Positions 1 to 7,851 of a DNA stretch of 21,736 nt are shown here, piece by piece. Below the pieces are notes generated by a model, which saw only the letters and a list, made by a program, of their open reading frames with translations, was not told the origin of the DNA and ran no database searches. The translations under genes and the position numbers were made by a program. This DNA comes from Sphingomonadales bacterium UBA7471 (GTDB taxonomy: Bacteria > Pseudomonadota > Alphaproteobacteria > Sphingomonadales > Sphingomonadaceae), in assembly GCA_002479765.1 (NCBI GenBank), contig DLOZ01000001.1, forward strand, positions 1-21,736, read 5' to 3'. Position 1 is the first letter of the stretch. The number at the start of each line of letters is the position of its first letter.

Positions 1-51
1 CAGCCGCGGCGGGTCGCAAGCGCGTTGCAAGCAATTGATTGGTGGGAACCG

Positions 52-78
52 GGTTTCTCGGGTCTGAACCGAGAATCC
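52..78 (-). terminator. hairpin after the SnoaL-like gene
   Basis: An inverted repeat of 10-base arms (52-61 and 69-78, one mismatch, 7-base loop) starts 8 bases after the stop codon of the leftmost minus-strand gene. The core TTCTCGG/CCGAGAA arms are perfect. No T-run follows on the minus strand, so it is either a weak terminator or a 3'-end stabilising stem. The call rests on position and pairing only. Confidence 0.3.
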
Positions 79-85
79 AGAGCGT

Positions 86-580
86 CTAGCGCTTCACACC
101 GTTTGAAATGCGATCAAGCTGGATTTCCAAACCCTTGCGATCAGTTTGCAGCCAATATTCGACAATCGCTCCCGCTTCGACCCTGTAGATGGCTGATGTG
201 AGTTCGATCAGCGGCTTGCCCGTTGGCTCCTCGCCGTTGATTGAACCACAATGCCATCCTCGCTGAATCCAGCGAACGAAGACGCGATCATCCTGTGCGA
301 CAAGATCTTCGAACTGGAGCGTAAAGTTTCCAAACAAGCGCAGAAGCTGGCGGACATGCAAAACATAGTCAGAGGGCGTCCGCTCGATTGAGCAAGCACC
401 TTCCGTTTGCAACTGATACTCAAGAACGCGTGGTGCAAGGTAGCGCGAAGCAGATTCCGGGTCCCGCCCGGAGCGGACGTCGCGAAGGAATTGCATCACG
501 ATCTCTGCGGCATACGTCACTGTTTTTGAGGGTTCCGTTGAGCTTGAGGAAGAAGACGGCGGATGCAGACCTTGCGGCAT
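86..580 (-). CDS. SnoaL-like / NTF2-fold protein
   Basis: A 164-residue protein of the SnoaL-like (NTF2-fold, ester cyclase-type) superfamily. The pattern is a helical start (YAAEIVMQFLRDVRSGRDPE), a small domain with a threonine/tyrosine-rich middle, and a C-terminal beta-sheet with the typical 'GKPLIELTSAIYRVEAGAIV' strand pair followed by an aromatic 'EYWLQTD'. Residues 5-15 form a serine-rich low-complexity stretch. The frame stays open to a GTG at 646, but that start lies inside the cyclopropane synthase gene. The ATG at 580 lies 19 bases after that gene's stop and is preferred. It is the last gene of the minus-strand run and probably cotranscribed with cfa. Catalytic function cannot be assigned; many members are non-enzymatic binding proteins. 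Confidence 0.75.
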   Translation of the reverse strand: MPQGLHPPSSSSSSTEPSKTVTYAAEIVMQFLRDVRSGRDPESASRYLAPRVLEYQLQTEGACSIERTPSDYVLHVRQLLRLFGNFTLQFEDLVAQDDRVFVRWIQRGWHCGSINGEEPTGKPLIELTSAIYRVEAGAIVEYWLQTDRKGLEIQLDRISNGVKR

Positions 581-599
581 CAATTTGTTGTCCAGTTTT

Positions 600-1820
600 T
601 CAGCCAATCGATCGGTATCGCCACTCAGCTTCGAGCATGTAGTCACGGGTCAGCGGCACGGCGTCCCGCCTCCTCGCCAGCTGGATCTGGGCGTTGCAAT
701 GCCCGTCATGCTCAAACGCGATCAGCGCGGAGGCAAGGTAAAAGGTCCACATTCGATAAAAGCGCTCATCATAAAGGCTGATGATCGATGCTTTCTGAGC
801 GATCACGCGCTTGTACCAATGGGCAAGCGTCATGGCATAGTGCAGCCGCAGGATTTCGATATCGGTCGTCCAAAGCCAGGATTTTTCGATGACAGGCAAG
901 ACTTCCGACAAGGCAGGACAATAACCACCTGGAAAGATGTATCGCGCCGTGAACGGGTCGGTCGCTCCAGGGCCATCGGCACGGACGATGCTATGCACCA
1001 AGGCGATCCCATCGGGTGATAGCCGGTCACGGATTGTTTCGAAAAACTGCGGATACCGTTTTCGCCCGACATGTTCGAACATGCCGACCGAAACCACCCG
1101 GTCAAACTGACCGCTGACATCACGATAATCGATCAGCTCGAATTTCACGCGGTCGGAGACTCCCGCCGCCTCGGCGCGTTGCCGGGCGACCGCAAGCTGT
1201 TCCTCAGACAGCGTGATGCCAAGCACATCGACGCCAGCGACGCGATGCATGTAGAGCGACAGCCCGCCCCAACCGCATCCAATGTCGAGCACCCTTTGAC
1301 CGGGAGTTAGGCAGAGTTTCGCGGCAATATGCGCCATCTTGTTCTGCTGGGCTGACTCGAGGCTGTTGCCCGGATCAGTAAAATAGGCGCAACTATATTG
1401 GCGGTCGGCGTCGAGAAACAGATCATAAAGCCTGTCGGAAAGATCATAGTGATGTGCAACATTCGTTTTGGCACGCGTGCCGTCATTGCGGGGCAGGATT
1501 GCCGCCAGCCAGCGGGTGTTCTTCCAGAGTGCAACACGGTGTTTGTTGTCCCAGTCCCAGCGCATATTGTGGCCAACGAGCCGCAACAGACCGAGAATGT
1601 CGTCGTCCTCGATTTTCAGGTCACCGGACATCCACGCCTCACCCGCACCCAGAGCCGGGTTACGGGCGATAGCACGGCCAACGCCGTGGCTGCTAAGGTG
1701 CAGCCGGACGGGCTGGAACGTCGCCTCCGGTGTGCCAAATCTTTGAGGCGAACCGCCGGCGATGCTGAGTTCCAATTCACCACTATTGATCATGCGACCG
1801 AGTAACTTCTTCAACAACAA
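600..1820 (-). CDS. cfa: cyclopropane-fatty-acyl-phospholipid synthase
   Basis: A 406-residue SAM-dependent enzyme that adds a methylene bridge to unsaturated acyl chains of membrane phospholipids. The length is usual for the family. The SAM-binding motif VLDIGCGWGG is at residues 177-186. Residues matching the bicarbonate-site set of the E. coli enzyme are all present by position: Cys144 (in QYSCAYF), Glu249 (in MFEHVG), His276 and Ile278 (in VHSIV), and Tyr328. The start is a TTG at 1820, supported by an AAGGAG ribosome-binding site at 1828-1833 with a 7-base spacer. An ECF-type promoter candidate lies at 1847-1873, so the gene can be transcribed independently of the upstream patatin gene. 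The SnoaL-like gene follows after 19 bases. Cyclopropanation is a common acid, oxidant and stationary-phase envelope response, which fits the stress-sigma context. Confidence 0.93.
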   Translation of the reverse strand: MLLKKLLGRMINSGELELSIAGGSPQRFGTPEATFQPVRLHLSSHGVGRAIARNPALGAGEAWMSGDLKIEDDDILGLLRLVGHNMRWDWDNKHRVALWKNTRWLAAILPRNDGTRAKTNVAHHYDLSDRLYDLFLDADRQYSCAYFTDPGNSLESAQQNKMAHIAAKLCLTPGQRVLDIGCGWGGLSLYMHRVAGVDVLGITLSEEQLAVARQRAEAAGVSDRVKFELIDYRDVSGQFDRVVSVGMFEHVGRKRYPQFFETIRDRLSPDGIALVHSIVRADGPGATDPFTARYIFPGGYCPALSEVLPVIEKSWLWTTDIEILRLHYAMTLAHWYKRVIAQKASIISLYDERFYRMWTFYLASALIAFEHDGHCNAQIQLARRRDAVPLTRDYMLEAEWRYRSIG

Positions 1821-1846
1821 ACGCTATCTCCTTGGTTGAAGATTTA

Positions 1847-1873
1847 TTCGTTTGTGGTCGCCAGTGAGTTACA
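1847..1873 (-). promoter_or_regulatory. ECF-type promoter of cfa (TGTAAC-N17-CGAA)
   Basis: On the minus strand TGTAAC (1868-1873) is followed after 17 bases by CGAA (1847-1850), 27 bases before the TTG start of cfa, with the AAGGAG site between. The same TGTAAC...CGAA arrangement with identical spacing recurs upstream of the CBS gene and the YeeE gene. The repetition at promoter distance is seen directly; recognition by the ECF sigma factor encoded at 9124-9714 is inferred. Confidence 0.65.
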
Positions 1874-1900
1874 ATCCCATGCTGTTTAGGCTAAGAAAGA

Positions 1901-3610
1901 CTAAATCGGCATATTGCGCGCCTCGGTCAATCTTCGCTGGCGTAGCTCGGTGACCGGCGAGCTGAGTTGGGCAAGCGCCTCCGTCATTGCCGCTTCACCC
2001 GCTTCGACGGCGCGGTCATAGGCCCGCCAGTTGCGGATCTCGATCATTTCCACTGCGGGCATCACATAGAGATCGCACGCAGCCCTGCTCCGCGCTAGGT
2101 CAGGCCCAGCGCCAACGGTTGCAGCACGCATCAGCAGCGATACGATCGGCGGCCCGCGCCGCCACTTGCCCGACCAGAACCATTGCAAGAGCGGGCTTGG
2201 ACGCGCGACATCAGCGGCCATCAGGCCTTTTGCCTGCGACACATCAACGCCGATAATCGTGCCGTGATGTTCGGCGCGGAGCAATTCGGACGGCAGATTG
2301 CGCAGCACGCCACCATCGACCAAGACTCGGTCGCCAGCGATTACGGGTGGAAGGATTCCGGGAAGCGAGATCGATGCCCGCAAAGCTGTTGTCAGACATC
2401 CACGGCGATGCACCACATCTTCGCCGACATTCAGATCGGTCGAGACGCAGAAATAAGGCAGCCTAAGATCAGAGATGTCGGTTTCGCCAAAATGCTCGCG
2501 CAAACGCCGCTCCACCTTTCGGCCTCTCGTCATAGCGACGAACGGCAACGCGATGTCGTCGAGCGGGCTCGTTTCGACAAAGGCGCGGCGCAGACGCATA
2601 TCAAGCTCGCCGTCGCTCCAACCGGCGGCAACGCCCGCTCCGACAATGGCTCCCATCGATGTTCCGCAAATCACGTCGATCGGGATATTGGCACGACGCA
2701 AGGCGCGGACTGCACCAACATGTGCGAACGCCCGGGCACCGCCCCCGGACAAAACCACGCCGACCGCTTTTCCAGTCAAGACACGGGCAATTCTCGCGAT
2801 GGATTGGTCTTCATCGGCGCAACGAAAGAGCCGTGAGGGCTCAGTAGCGTCAAGCCATGAGGCGGCGTTCGCCGTAGCCGGACCGATCAGCGCCAGATCG
2901 ACAAGGCCCGATTTCCGATGCGACTGCGCTATCAAACCGCTCGCGTCATTCTGGCACGCTTGAGTCGGGCAGGCCAACAGCAAGAAACGATCGACCTGCC
3001 TTTGGCATAGGGCAGCCCAGGCCGGATCATCATGTTCGACTGCACAAAGAACAATGTCATGACCGGCTTCCAGCATCGACCAGTCTGCTGGCGAAAGCGG
3101 CTGATCGGATGCATGGACGCAGGCGACACGCATACCCAGCGTTTCAATCGACCGGGCCAACCGATCAGCCCATGTCTCAGCATGAACAGTCGCACATGCC
3201 GCCATTACGGCCAGGATTTTCGGCTGCGTCCGCAAGCTGTCGGGGTCGCCAGTCTGGGTGCGGGCGATCAGCAACCGGGCGAGTTCATTCATCGCCTCAG
3301 GAAGGGTCGCGAGCGCGGCGAAAAAGCGCTCGCTTGGCAGCATCGCTATCTCACTATCGCGCAAGGCAATCACGGTCGCAGTGCGTGTTGTTCCAGCAAG
3401 CAACGCAGATTCGCCAACGATCTCACCGGGCCGGACGACACCAACCGACATGCTGGCCGAACCGGTTCCACGCAGGACGGTCAAGCCTCCGCTGCGAACG
3501 AGAAAGACGGCTTTTGCCTCCGCTCCAGCGCTGTAGAGTGGTTCGCCACCTTTGATTTCCAGCCTTTGTGAATGTGGACTGTCGAAAAGCGAAGCAAGCG
3601 CGGGCAGCAT
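1901..3610 (-). CDS. cNMP-binding / patatin-like phospholipase (NTE/RssA-type)
   Basis: A 569-residue protein. The N-terminal residues (about 15-115) form a cyclic-nucleotide-binding-like beta barrel ('GGEPLYSAG', 'RPGEIVGESALLAGTTRTATV'). A middle linker domain follows, and a patatin hydrolase domain begins near residue 280. The patatin signatures are complete: the oxyanion-hole glycines GGGARAFAHVG (289-299), the nucleophile elbow GTSMG with Ser318, and the dyad aspartate in DGG (432-434). By family it is a serine lysophospholipase/phospholipase of the neuropathy-target-esterase type, possibly gated by a nucleotide. The frame is open back to 4285, but that extension lies in the shadow of the CcdA gene. 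ATG 3610 falls 11 bases after the ccdA stop; a TTG overlapping that stop is a possible alternative, and neither has a clear ribosome-binding site. Its neighbour cfa also acts on phospholipid acyl chains. Confidence 0.88.
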   Translation of the reverse strand: MLPALASLFDSPHSQRLEIKGGEPLYSAGAEAKAVFLVRSGGLTVLRGTGSASMSVGVVRPGEIVGESALLAGTTRTATVIALRDSEIAMLPSERFFAALATLPEAMNELARLLIARTQTGDPDSLRTQPKILAVMAACATVHAETWADRLARSIETLGMRVACVHASDQPLSPADWSMLEAGHDIVLCAVEHDDPAWAALCQRQVDRFLLLACPTQACQNDASGLIAQSHRKSGLVDLALIGPATANAASWLDATEPSRLFRCADEDQSIARIARVLTGKAVGVVLSGGGARAFAHVGAVRALRRANIPIDVICGTSMGAIVGAGVAAGWSDGELDMRLRRAFVETSPLDDIALPFVAMTRGRKVERRLREHFGETDISDLRLPYFCVSTDLNVGEDVVHRRGCLTTALRASISLPGILPPVIAGDRVLVDGGVLRNLPSELLRAEHHGTIIGVDVSQAKGLMAADVARPSPLLQWFWSGKWRRGPPIVSLLMRAATVGAGPDLARSRAACDLYVMPAVEMIEIRNWRAYDRAVEAGEAAMTEALAQLSSPVTELRQRRLTEARNMPI

Positions 3611-3621
3611 GTCTATTCGAG

Positions 3622-4374
3622 TCAAAGGAACGTCGTTGCTGAAATCAGCCAGTCTGGCGACGCGGCAACAATGATCCGTTCGGCTTGGCGGTCGACCCCG
3701 GTCATCACGAACAACCCGACCAGAACAAGAATTGCCCCCAGCGCCTGTTTGCCGCGGCTGCCCGTGGACATCAGCCGTCCACGCCACTTCGCAATGACGC
3801 TTCGCGTCGCAAAAGCGAGCACCAACAGCACCGACGCGATCCCAAGGCCAAAGGCGAGCATGACCGTCGCAACTTGCCCCAAATCCTGACCTTGCGCAGC
3901 GAGCGCGGTTGCCGCGCCGAGGGTTGGACCGACACAGGGGCTCCAGACAAGACCCAGCAAGGCGCCGATCGCCGCCTGTCCGGCGAGCCCGAATCGTTCG
4001 AGGCCATCTTGTTGCCGTCCGGCCCAACTGGCGAGCGGCGCGGCGACATTCGTGACCGCCGTTTGCAGTTGCGGGACAACCAGCACAAGGCCTAAAAGCG
4101 CCAATATGGCCGCGCCGAAGAGACGAACAATCTCGCCATCGAATTCGGCAGATGCCCCAAGCACCGCTATCAGGAAACCTGTGATCGTGAACGACGCAAC
4201 CAGGCCTGCAGCAAGTGCCAACGGCCCCAATCGGTGCTTTTGCGCAGCGCTGCCGAGGACAATCGGCACCAACGGCAAAACGCAAGGCGATAGGATCGTC
4301 AACGCACCCGCAGCATAACCAAGCAAAGGATTGAGAGCAGGCACAAAGGGACTAACGGCAGACATATAGAGCAT
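3622..4374 (-). CDS. ccdA: CcdA/DsbD-beta-like transmembrane thiol reductase
   Basis: A 250-residue hydrophobic protein with about six membrane segments, of the CcdA / DsbD transmembrane family that passes electrons from cytoplasmic thioredoxin to the periplasm. The two redox cysteines lie in the conserved settings SPCVLPLVP (near the N-terminus) and SPCVGPTLGAA (mid-protein). An open frame runs upstream to 4470 but overlaps the thioredoxin-like gene, so the start is ATG 4374, with ATG 4365 three codons later equally possible. It begins 7 bases after the stop of the thioredoxin-like gene. The pair resembles a split DsbD: this protein as the membrane relay and the neighbour as the secreted thiol partner. 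Target proteins (cytochrome c maturation or oxidised periplasmic proteins) are not evident. Confidence 0.87.
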   Translation of the reverse strand: MLYMSAVSPFVPALNPLLGYAAGALTILSPCVLPLVPIVLGSAAQKHRLGPLALAAGLVASFTITGFLIAVLGASAEFDGEIVRLFGAAILALLGLVLVVPQLQTAVTNVAAPLASWAGRQQDGLERFGLAGQAAIGALLGLVWSPCVGPTLGAATALAAQGQDLGQVATVMLAFGLGIASVLLVLAFATRSVIAKWRGRLMSTGSRGKQALGAILVLVGLFVMTGVDRQAERIIVAASPDWLISATTFL

Positions 4375-4381
4375 GCGCCTA

Positions 4382-4774
4382 TCAGAGTGCCTTGGCGACC
4401 AGCGCCTTGATCTGCGCGGGATCGGTGATGCCGGTGGCACGAGCGACTTCGCGCGCGCCCTTGTAGACAATCAGCGTGCTTTGCTTGCGCGCCCCGAGCG
4501 CGACACGCTCTGCTTCCTGACGGTCGAAATCCAGCTTCAAGATCACGAATTGCGCGAATTTGGGGTCCTTGGAAATCGCCGCTATCGTCGGCGCCTGCGC
4601 ACGGCAGGTCGGGCACCAATCGGCATGCACATCAACCAGTATAGGCTTTCCGGTCCTTTGCGCCGACTTCAGGGCGGTGGCGCTGTATGGCTGAATCGGC
4701 CCAGCCAGAACCGGTGCTGCGACGACTGCAATGACGCATGCTGTAAAGTTGCTGAAAAGCCGATGACGTCTCAT
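4382..4774 (-). CDS. secreted thioredoxin-like protein
   Basis: A 130-residue thioredoxin-fold protein with an N-terminal Sec signal peptide (basic MRRHR, hydrophobic stretch, likely cleavage after ALA-type 'PVLA' near residue 24) and a catalytic WCPTC motif (Cys54, Cys57). It would work in the periplasm, receiving electrons from the CcdA-like protein encoded directly downstream. The size matches single-domain DsbD-gamma/TlpA-type proteins. The start at 4774 has an AGGA about 11 bases upstream. It sits 45 bases after the NADH dehydrogenase gene, and a weaker ECF-type promoter candidate overlaps the end of that gene (4816-4841), so thioredoxin-ccdA-patatin may have their own transcript. Confidence 0.87.
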   Translation of the reverse strand: MRRHRLFSNFTACVIAVVAAPVLAGPIQPYSATALKSAQRTGKPILVDVHADWCPTCRAQAPTIAAISKDPKFAQFVILKLDFDRQEAERVALGARKQSTLIVYKGAREVARATGITDPAQIKALVAKAL

Positions 4775-4815
4775 TGGGGTGAATTCCTGTCCTTGAAATA
4801 TATTGTCTGATGGAA

Positions 4816-4841
4816 TTCGTCAGGCCGCCTGTTTGGTTACA
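4816..4841 (-). promoter_or_regulatory. candidate ECF-type promoter, TGTAAC-N16-CGAA
   Basis: TGTAAC (4836-4841) and CGAA (4816-4819) on the minus strand have one base less spacing than the three exact copies elsewhere in the window. The -35-like element is inside the last codons of the NADH dehydrogenase gene and the -10-like element just after its stop, about 42 bases before the thioredoxin-like start. Position is right for an internal promoter, but the spacing differs, so this is a tentative call. Confidence 0.35.
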
Positions 4842-6157
4842 AGATCTTCTCCATCAGCCTGCACGTCCATGCCCCGATCAAGCCCGGTGATCAGCCGGGC
4901 ACCGCGTTCAAAGGTCAGATAGTTCCACATCCAGTTTGCTCCGACGACGAAGCGGTTGCGAAAGCCCACCAGGAAATAGAGATGCGCTGTCGACCACAGG
5001 AACCAGGCCGGAAAGCCCTTCAGCTTGGTCCAGCGAAAATCGACGACAGCGCGTTTGCGTCCGATCGTCGCAAGGGTACCAAAATTTCGGTATCGAAAGG
5101 GACTGGTCTCATTTTTCCCGCGAATGCGTGACCGGATTGTCTTAGCGACATATTCGCCTTGCTGTTTGGCTGCGGGTGCAATCCCCGGCACAGCTTTGTT
5201 GTTGGCATCAATGACCGCTGCCGTGTCACCAATGACGAAAATCTCGGGATGGGAAGGAACGGTCAGGTCTGATCCGACGACAAGGCGCCCAGCCCGGTCA
5301 GCCTCGACCCCCAGCCAAATGGCTGCCGGCGAGGCCTGAACGCCAGCGGCCCAGATAATCGTGGCTGCCGGAATTCGATCTTCACCGACGGTGACGCTGG
5401 TTGCGTCAATATCATTGACGCGCGCGCCGAGCAGCACTTCCACGCCTAGCATTTCGAGCGAAGTCTTTGCCGCTGCGCTCAGATCTTCGGGAAATGTGGT
5501 CAGAAGCCGATCCCCGCCCTCGATCAATTTGATCCGCACGCATTTGGGTGTGATGTAGCGGAACTCCATCGATGTCGCATGCCGGGTCAATTCGGCAATT
5601 GCGCCCGCCATTTCCACGCCCGTTGGGCCGCCACCGATGACAACAAAGGTCAGCAGCTCATCGCGACTCTCGACATTTTCCTGCCGGTTGGTTTCCGCCC
5701 GCTCAAGCGCGAGCAGGATCGTGCGCCGGACCTTCGTTGCATCGTCGATCGTTTTGATACCAGGCGCATGTTCAGCCCAGTGGTCATTGCCGAAGTAGCT
5801 GTGGCGCGCGCCCGTCGCCAGGATGAGGAGGTCATAATCAACGCTAGCGCCGCTGGAGAGGAAAACCGTCCGGGCTTCCTTGTCTATCCCTGTTACCTCA
5901 TCCAGAAGCACATGCATCTGCTTGCGCTCTTTGACGATTGTGCGGATCGGAGCCGCTATATCGGCTGGTGACAATGCCGCCGTCGCGACCTGATAGAGCA
6001 AGGGTTGAAACACGTGATGGTTCTGCTTGTCGATCAGCGTAATTTCCGCATCGACGCTCGACAATCCGCGAACGACCGCCAGGCCGCCAAATCCTGCACC
6101 GACGATCACAATCCTTGGTTTCCGGTTTGGCGGTGCGATTGAAAGCGGTCTCTTCAT
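4820..6157 (-). CDS. ndh: type II NADH dehydrogenase (NDH-2)
   Basis: A 445-residue single-subunit NADH:quinone oxidoreductase that does not pump protons. Two Rossmann motifs are present: the FAD-binding GAGFGG (20-25) and the NAD-binding GGGPTGVE (175-182). The FAD-site IFVIGDTAAV (around 307-316) and the quinone-side AKQQGEYVAKTI (around 329-340) follow. The C-terminus carries the amphipathic, aromatic segment ('LYFLVGFRNRFVVGANWMWN') that anchors the enzyme to the inner membrane. Length and motif order are typical. The ribosome-binding site is weak. It heads the minus-strand run and is divergent from the CBS gene across a 208-base gap in which I see no clear promoter for this gene. Placing it upstream of the thiol relay suggests a redox-balance unit. 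Confidence 0.92.
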   Translation of the reverse strand: MKRPLSIAPPNRKPRIVIVGAGFGGLAVVRGLSSVDAEITLIDKQNHHVFQPLLYQVATAALSPADIAAPIRTIVKERKQMHVLLDEVTGIDKEARTVFLSSGASVDYDLLILATGARHSYFGNDHWAEHAPGIKTIDDATKVRRTILLALERAETNRQENVESRDELLTFVVIGGGPTGVEMAGAIAELTRHATSMEFRYITPKCVRIKLIEGGDRLLTTFPEDLSAAAKTSLEMLGVEVLLGARVNDIDATSVTVGEDRIPAATIIWAAGVQASPAAIWLGVEADRAGRLVVGSDLTVPSHPEIFVIGDTAAVIDANNKAVPGIAPAAKQQGEYVAKTIRSRIRGKNETSPFRYRNFGTLATIGRKRAVVDFRWTKLKGFPAWFLWSTAHLYFLVGFRNRFVVGANWMWNYLTFERGARLITGLDRGMDVQADGEDLVTKQAA

Positions 6158-6299
6158 GGTGCCGGTTTAGGCGCAACGGCCGGGATCACAGAAATGCCTT
6201 TCGGCTATAGGTTTCATGCGTGCCGCGCGCATGTCGCTAGAAGATCAAGGAATCTGAGCATCTTACCGCCAGCGCTTCCGGGACGGCCCGCATGTCTGT

Positions 6300-6326
6300 T
6301 GTAACGCGGGCACGTCACACTGCGAA
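6300..6326 (+). promoter_or_regulatory. ECF-type promoter of the CBS gene (TGTAAC-N17-CGAA)
   Basis: TGTAAC (6300-6305) and CGAA (6323-6326) on the plus strand, separated by 17 bases, lie 39 bases before the ATG of the CBS-domain gene. Spacing and both elements are identical to the copies before cfa and the YeeE gene. This is the only recognisable promoter in the 208-base divergent region. Confidence 0.65.
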
Positions 6327-6365
6327 ATTCACTGCGACAGGGATTTAGTGTGAAAGACTATTCAA

Positions 6366-6815
6366 ATGAACGTATCCGACATCATTGCAAACAAGGGCGC
6401 TGCGGTTGGCACGCTGGATCAGCAACAGACGCTGGCAGAAGCTATCGAAGTGATGCACGAATATGGCATCGGCTCGATTGTCATTACGAGCAGCCGGACG
6501 GCTAACCCCGCTGGCATCGTATCGCAGTCCGAAATCACGGCGGCACTCTACAATCTCGGCACTGCCGCATTGCACCAATGCCTCAGCGGCGTGATGCGCA
6601 AGACAGCGCTACAGTGCTTCGCAAATGACAGCGTCCAAAACGCGATGACGTATATGACGCGCAACCGCGTTCGCCATCTGGTCGCAATCGAAGATGATGG
6701 GCGCATTGCCGGCCTTGTCTCGATGGGTGATTTTGTGGCCGCCCGCCTCAAATCCTCCGAAATGGAAGCAGACGTGCTGCGCGACATGGCGCGCACATTC
6801 ACCTTGGTGAGTTAG
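6366..6815 (+). CDS. CBS-domain protein (tandem pair)
   Basis: A 149-residue cytoplasmic protein made of two CBS motifs (about residues 1-65 and 72-140), together one Bateman module. Diagnostic segments are 'TLAEAIEVMHEYGIGSIVI...GIVSQSEI' in the first motif and 'VQNAMTYMTRNRVRHLVAI...GLVSMGDF' in the second. Such stand-alone modules usually sense adenine nucleotides (AMP/ATP, NAD-type) and act on partner enzymes or transporters; the ligand here is unknown. No effector domain is attached. It has a weak ribosome-binding site, its own ECF-type promoter, and converges on the YeeE gene with a 4-base overlap of the two stop regions. The neighbouring NADH dehydrogenase and YeeE transporter are possible partners by proximity. 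Confidence 0.9.
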   Translation: MNVSDIIANKGAAVGTLDQQQTLAEAIEVMHEYGIGSIVITSSRTANPAGIVSQSEITAALYNLGTAALHQCLSGVMRKTALQCFANDSVQNAMTYMTRNRVRHLVAIEDDGRIAGLVSMGDFVAARLKSSEMEADVLRDMARTFTLVS

Positions 6816-7792
6816 ATCTTTGTGCCTTTGGCAGAGGTTGATCTGCCCAGCCGCTGGTGCGCCAGCAACAATGCCGGAACCGTAAGCGACATAATTGCAT
6901 AGGCAGCAATGCCGCTTACGGTCGCAGATGGAACACTCGACAAGAGCAATGTGTCATTGCCGCCGGGAATCAGCGCGCCTCCAAATGCCATGATGGCGCC
7001 GCCGACAATCGAGCGTGACAGCGTCCGAATTGTTGGCGGTTCGAGGCGAAACGCATTGGCGCGAATGCCTGAGACCAGCGCGCCCGCCAGAGCCGCGACG
7101 GCGGCTACAAGCGCGCCGATACTATGCGTTGAAGCCGTATTTTCCGTCGAAACAAGCGTCCGCACAGCGTCGGCATAGGTCCAGCCTGGCGTCAAAGCAT
7201 AGAGGAGCGCACCACAGATGCCGAGCACTGCCATGGCCCGACGCAACGGCCAATCGGCGATGCGGTATCCGTCTCTTGCTTTGCCGAGAAGTGTCCATGC
7301 CCCGATTAACAACGCACCGAATCCTAAAACTGCGACACCGCCTGCGACCGAAAATTGGCTGAAGCTGTTCTCGATTGCAGGGCTATGCGGCAGAACACGC
7401 TGGCGCTCCGCGACGGCAAAGCCAAGGGCAAGGCCAATCGGCAGACCGAAGAAGCGCACTTCGCCTTGGCCGATCCGCGCCAATGTTCCAAAAATGCACG
7501 CATCATTGATGAACGCTCCGATGCCGAGCAATATCGCTCCGATCACCAGCGCCCAAGAGAGCGGCGCATCCGGTGCCACCTGGCTGAGGCCTCCTGAAAG
7601 CCAGTGCAACGGCAAGCAAATCAGCCCGGCAGTTCCAATGGCGACGGCGAAACCGGTGAGCATCGTCGCTTGGTTGTGATCGACGAGCTGCTTTGCGGCG
7701 GTAACAGCGCACGTGCTCCCTTGATTGACCGAATACCCCATAAGGAATGCACAGGCGGTCGCAAATGCCGCCAACAGGACAGTCGTCACCAA
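6812..7792 (-). CDS. YeeE/YedE-type sulfur transport membrane protein
   Basis: A 326-residue polytopic inner-membrane protein (about 8-10 hydrophobic helices) of the YeeE/YedE (sulphur transport, TsuA-like) family. The N-terminal signature 'GYSVNQGSTCAVTAAKQL' contains Cys28, and 'FINDACIFGTLARIGQGE' contains Cys99, corresponding to cysteines thought to relay thiosulfate in characterised members. The third expected cysteine region reads 'GGALIPGGNDTLLL' with no cysteine, so substrate handling may differ. The start is TTG 7792, with AGGAG at 7802-7806 and a 9-base spacer; GTG 7789 is the alternative. An ECF-type promoter lies at 7825-7851. It converges with the CBS gene, sharing the bases 6812-6815. 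Confidence 0.85.
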   Translation of the reverse strand: MVTTVLLAAFATACAFLMGYSVNQGSTCAVTAAKQLVDHNQATMLTGFAVAIGTAGLICLPLHWLSGGLSQVAPDAPLSWALVIGAILLGIGAFINDACIFGTLARIGQGEVRFFGLPIGLALGFAVAERQRVLPHSPAIENSFSQFSVAGGVAVLGFGALLIGAWTLLGKARDGYRIADWPLRRAMAVLGICGALLYALTPGWTYADAVRTLVSTENTASTHSIGALVAAVAALAGALVSGIRANAFRLEPPTIRTLSRSIVGGAIMAFGGALIPGGNDTLLLSSVPSATVSGIAAYAIMSLTVPALLLAHQRLGRSTSAKGTKI

Positions 7793-7824
7793 AGTTGCTC
7801 GCTCCTCATGATTGAAGAACCTCC

Positions 7825-7851
7825 TTCGTTAGAGGGAGGCTTCCCGTTACA
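7825..7851 (-). promoter_or_regulatory. ECF-type promoter of the YeeE gene (TGTAAC-N17-CGAA)
   Basis: On the minus strand TGTAAC (7846-7851) is followed by CGAA (7825-7828) after 17 bases, 32 bases before the TTG start. It is the third exact copy of the pattern. A short CCTCC/GGAGG inverted repeat overlaps the -10 side and could modulate it. Confidence 0.65.

Noticed and set aside
581..646. GTG start at 646 for the SnoaL-like gene
   Set aside because: It lies inside the 3' end of cfa; ATG 580 lies after the cfa stop and begins the plausible protein.
1802..1824. Another GTAACT on the plus strand near cfa
   Set aside because: It lies within the cfa coding sequence, has no CGAA at the right distance and points at no gene start.
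3611..4285. A 225-residue N-terminal extension of the patatin protein
   Set aside because: It lies antisense-free but out of frame over the CcdA gene, is Arg/Gly/Cys-rich without domain character, and the cNMP domain begins only after ATG 3610.
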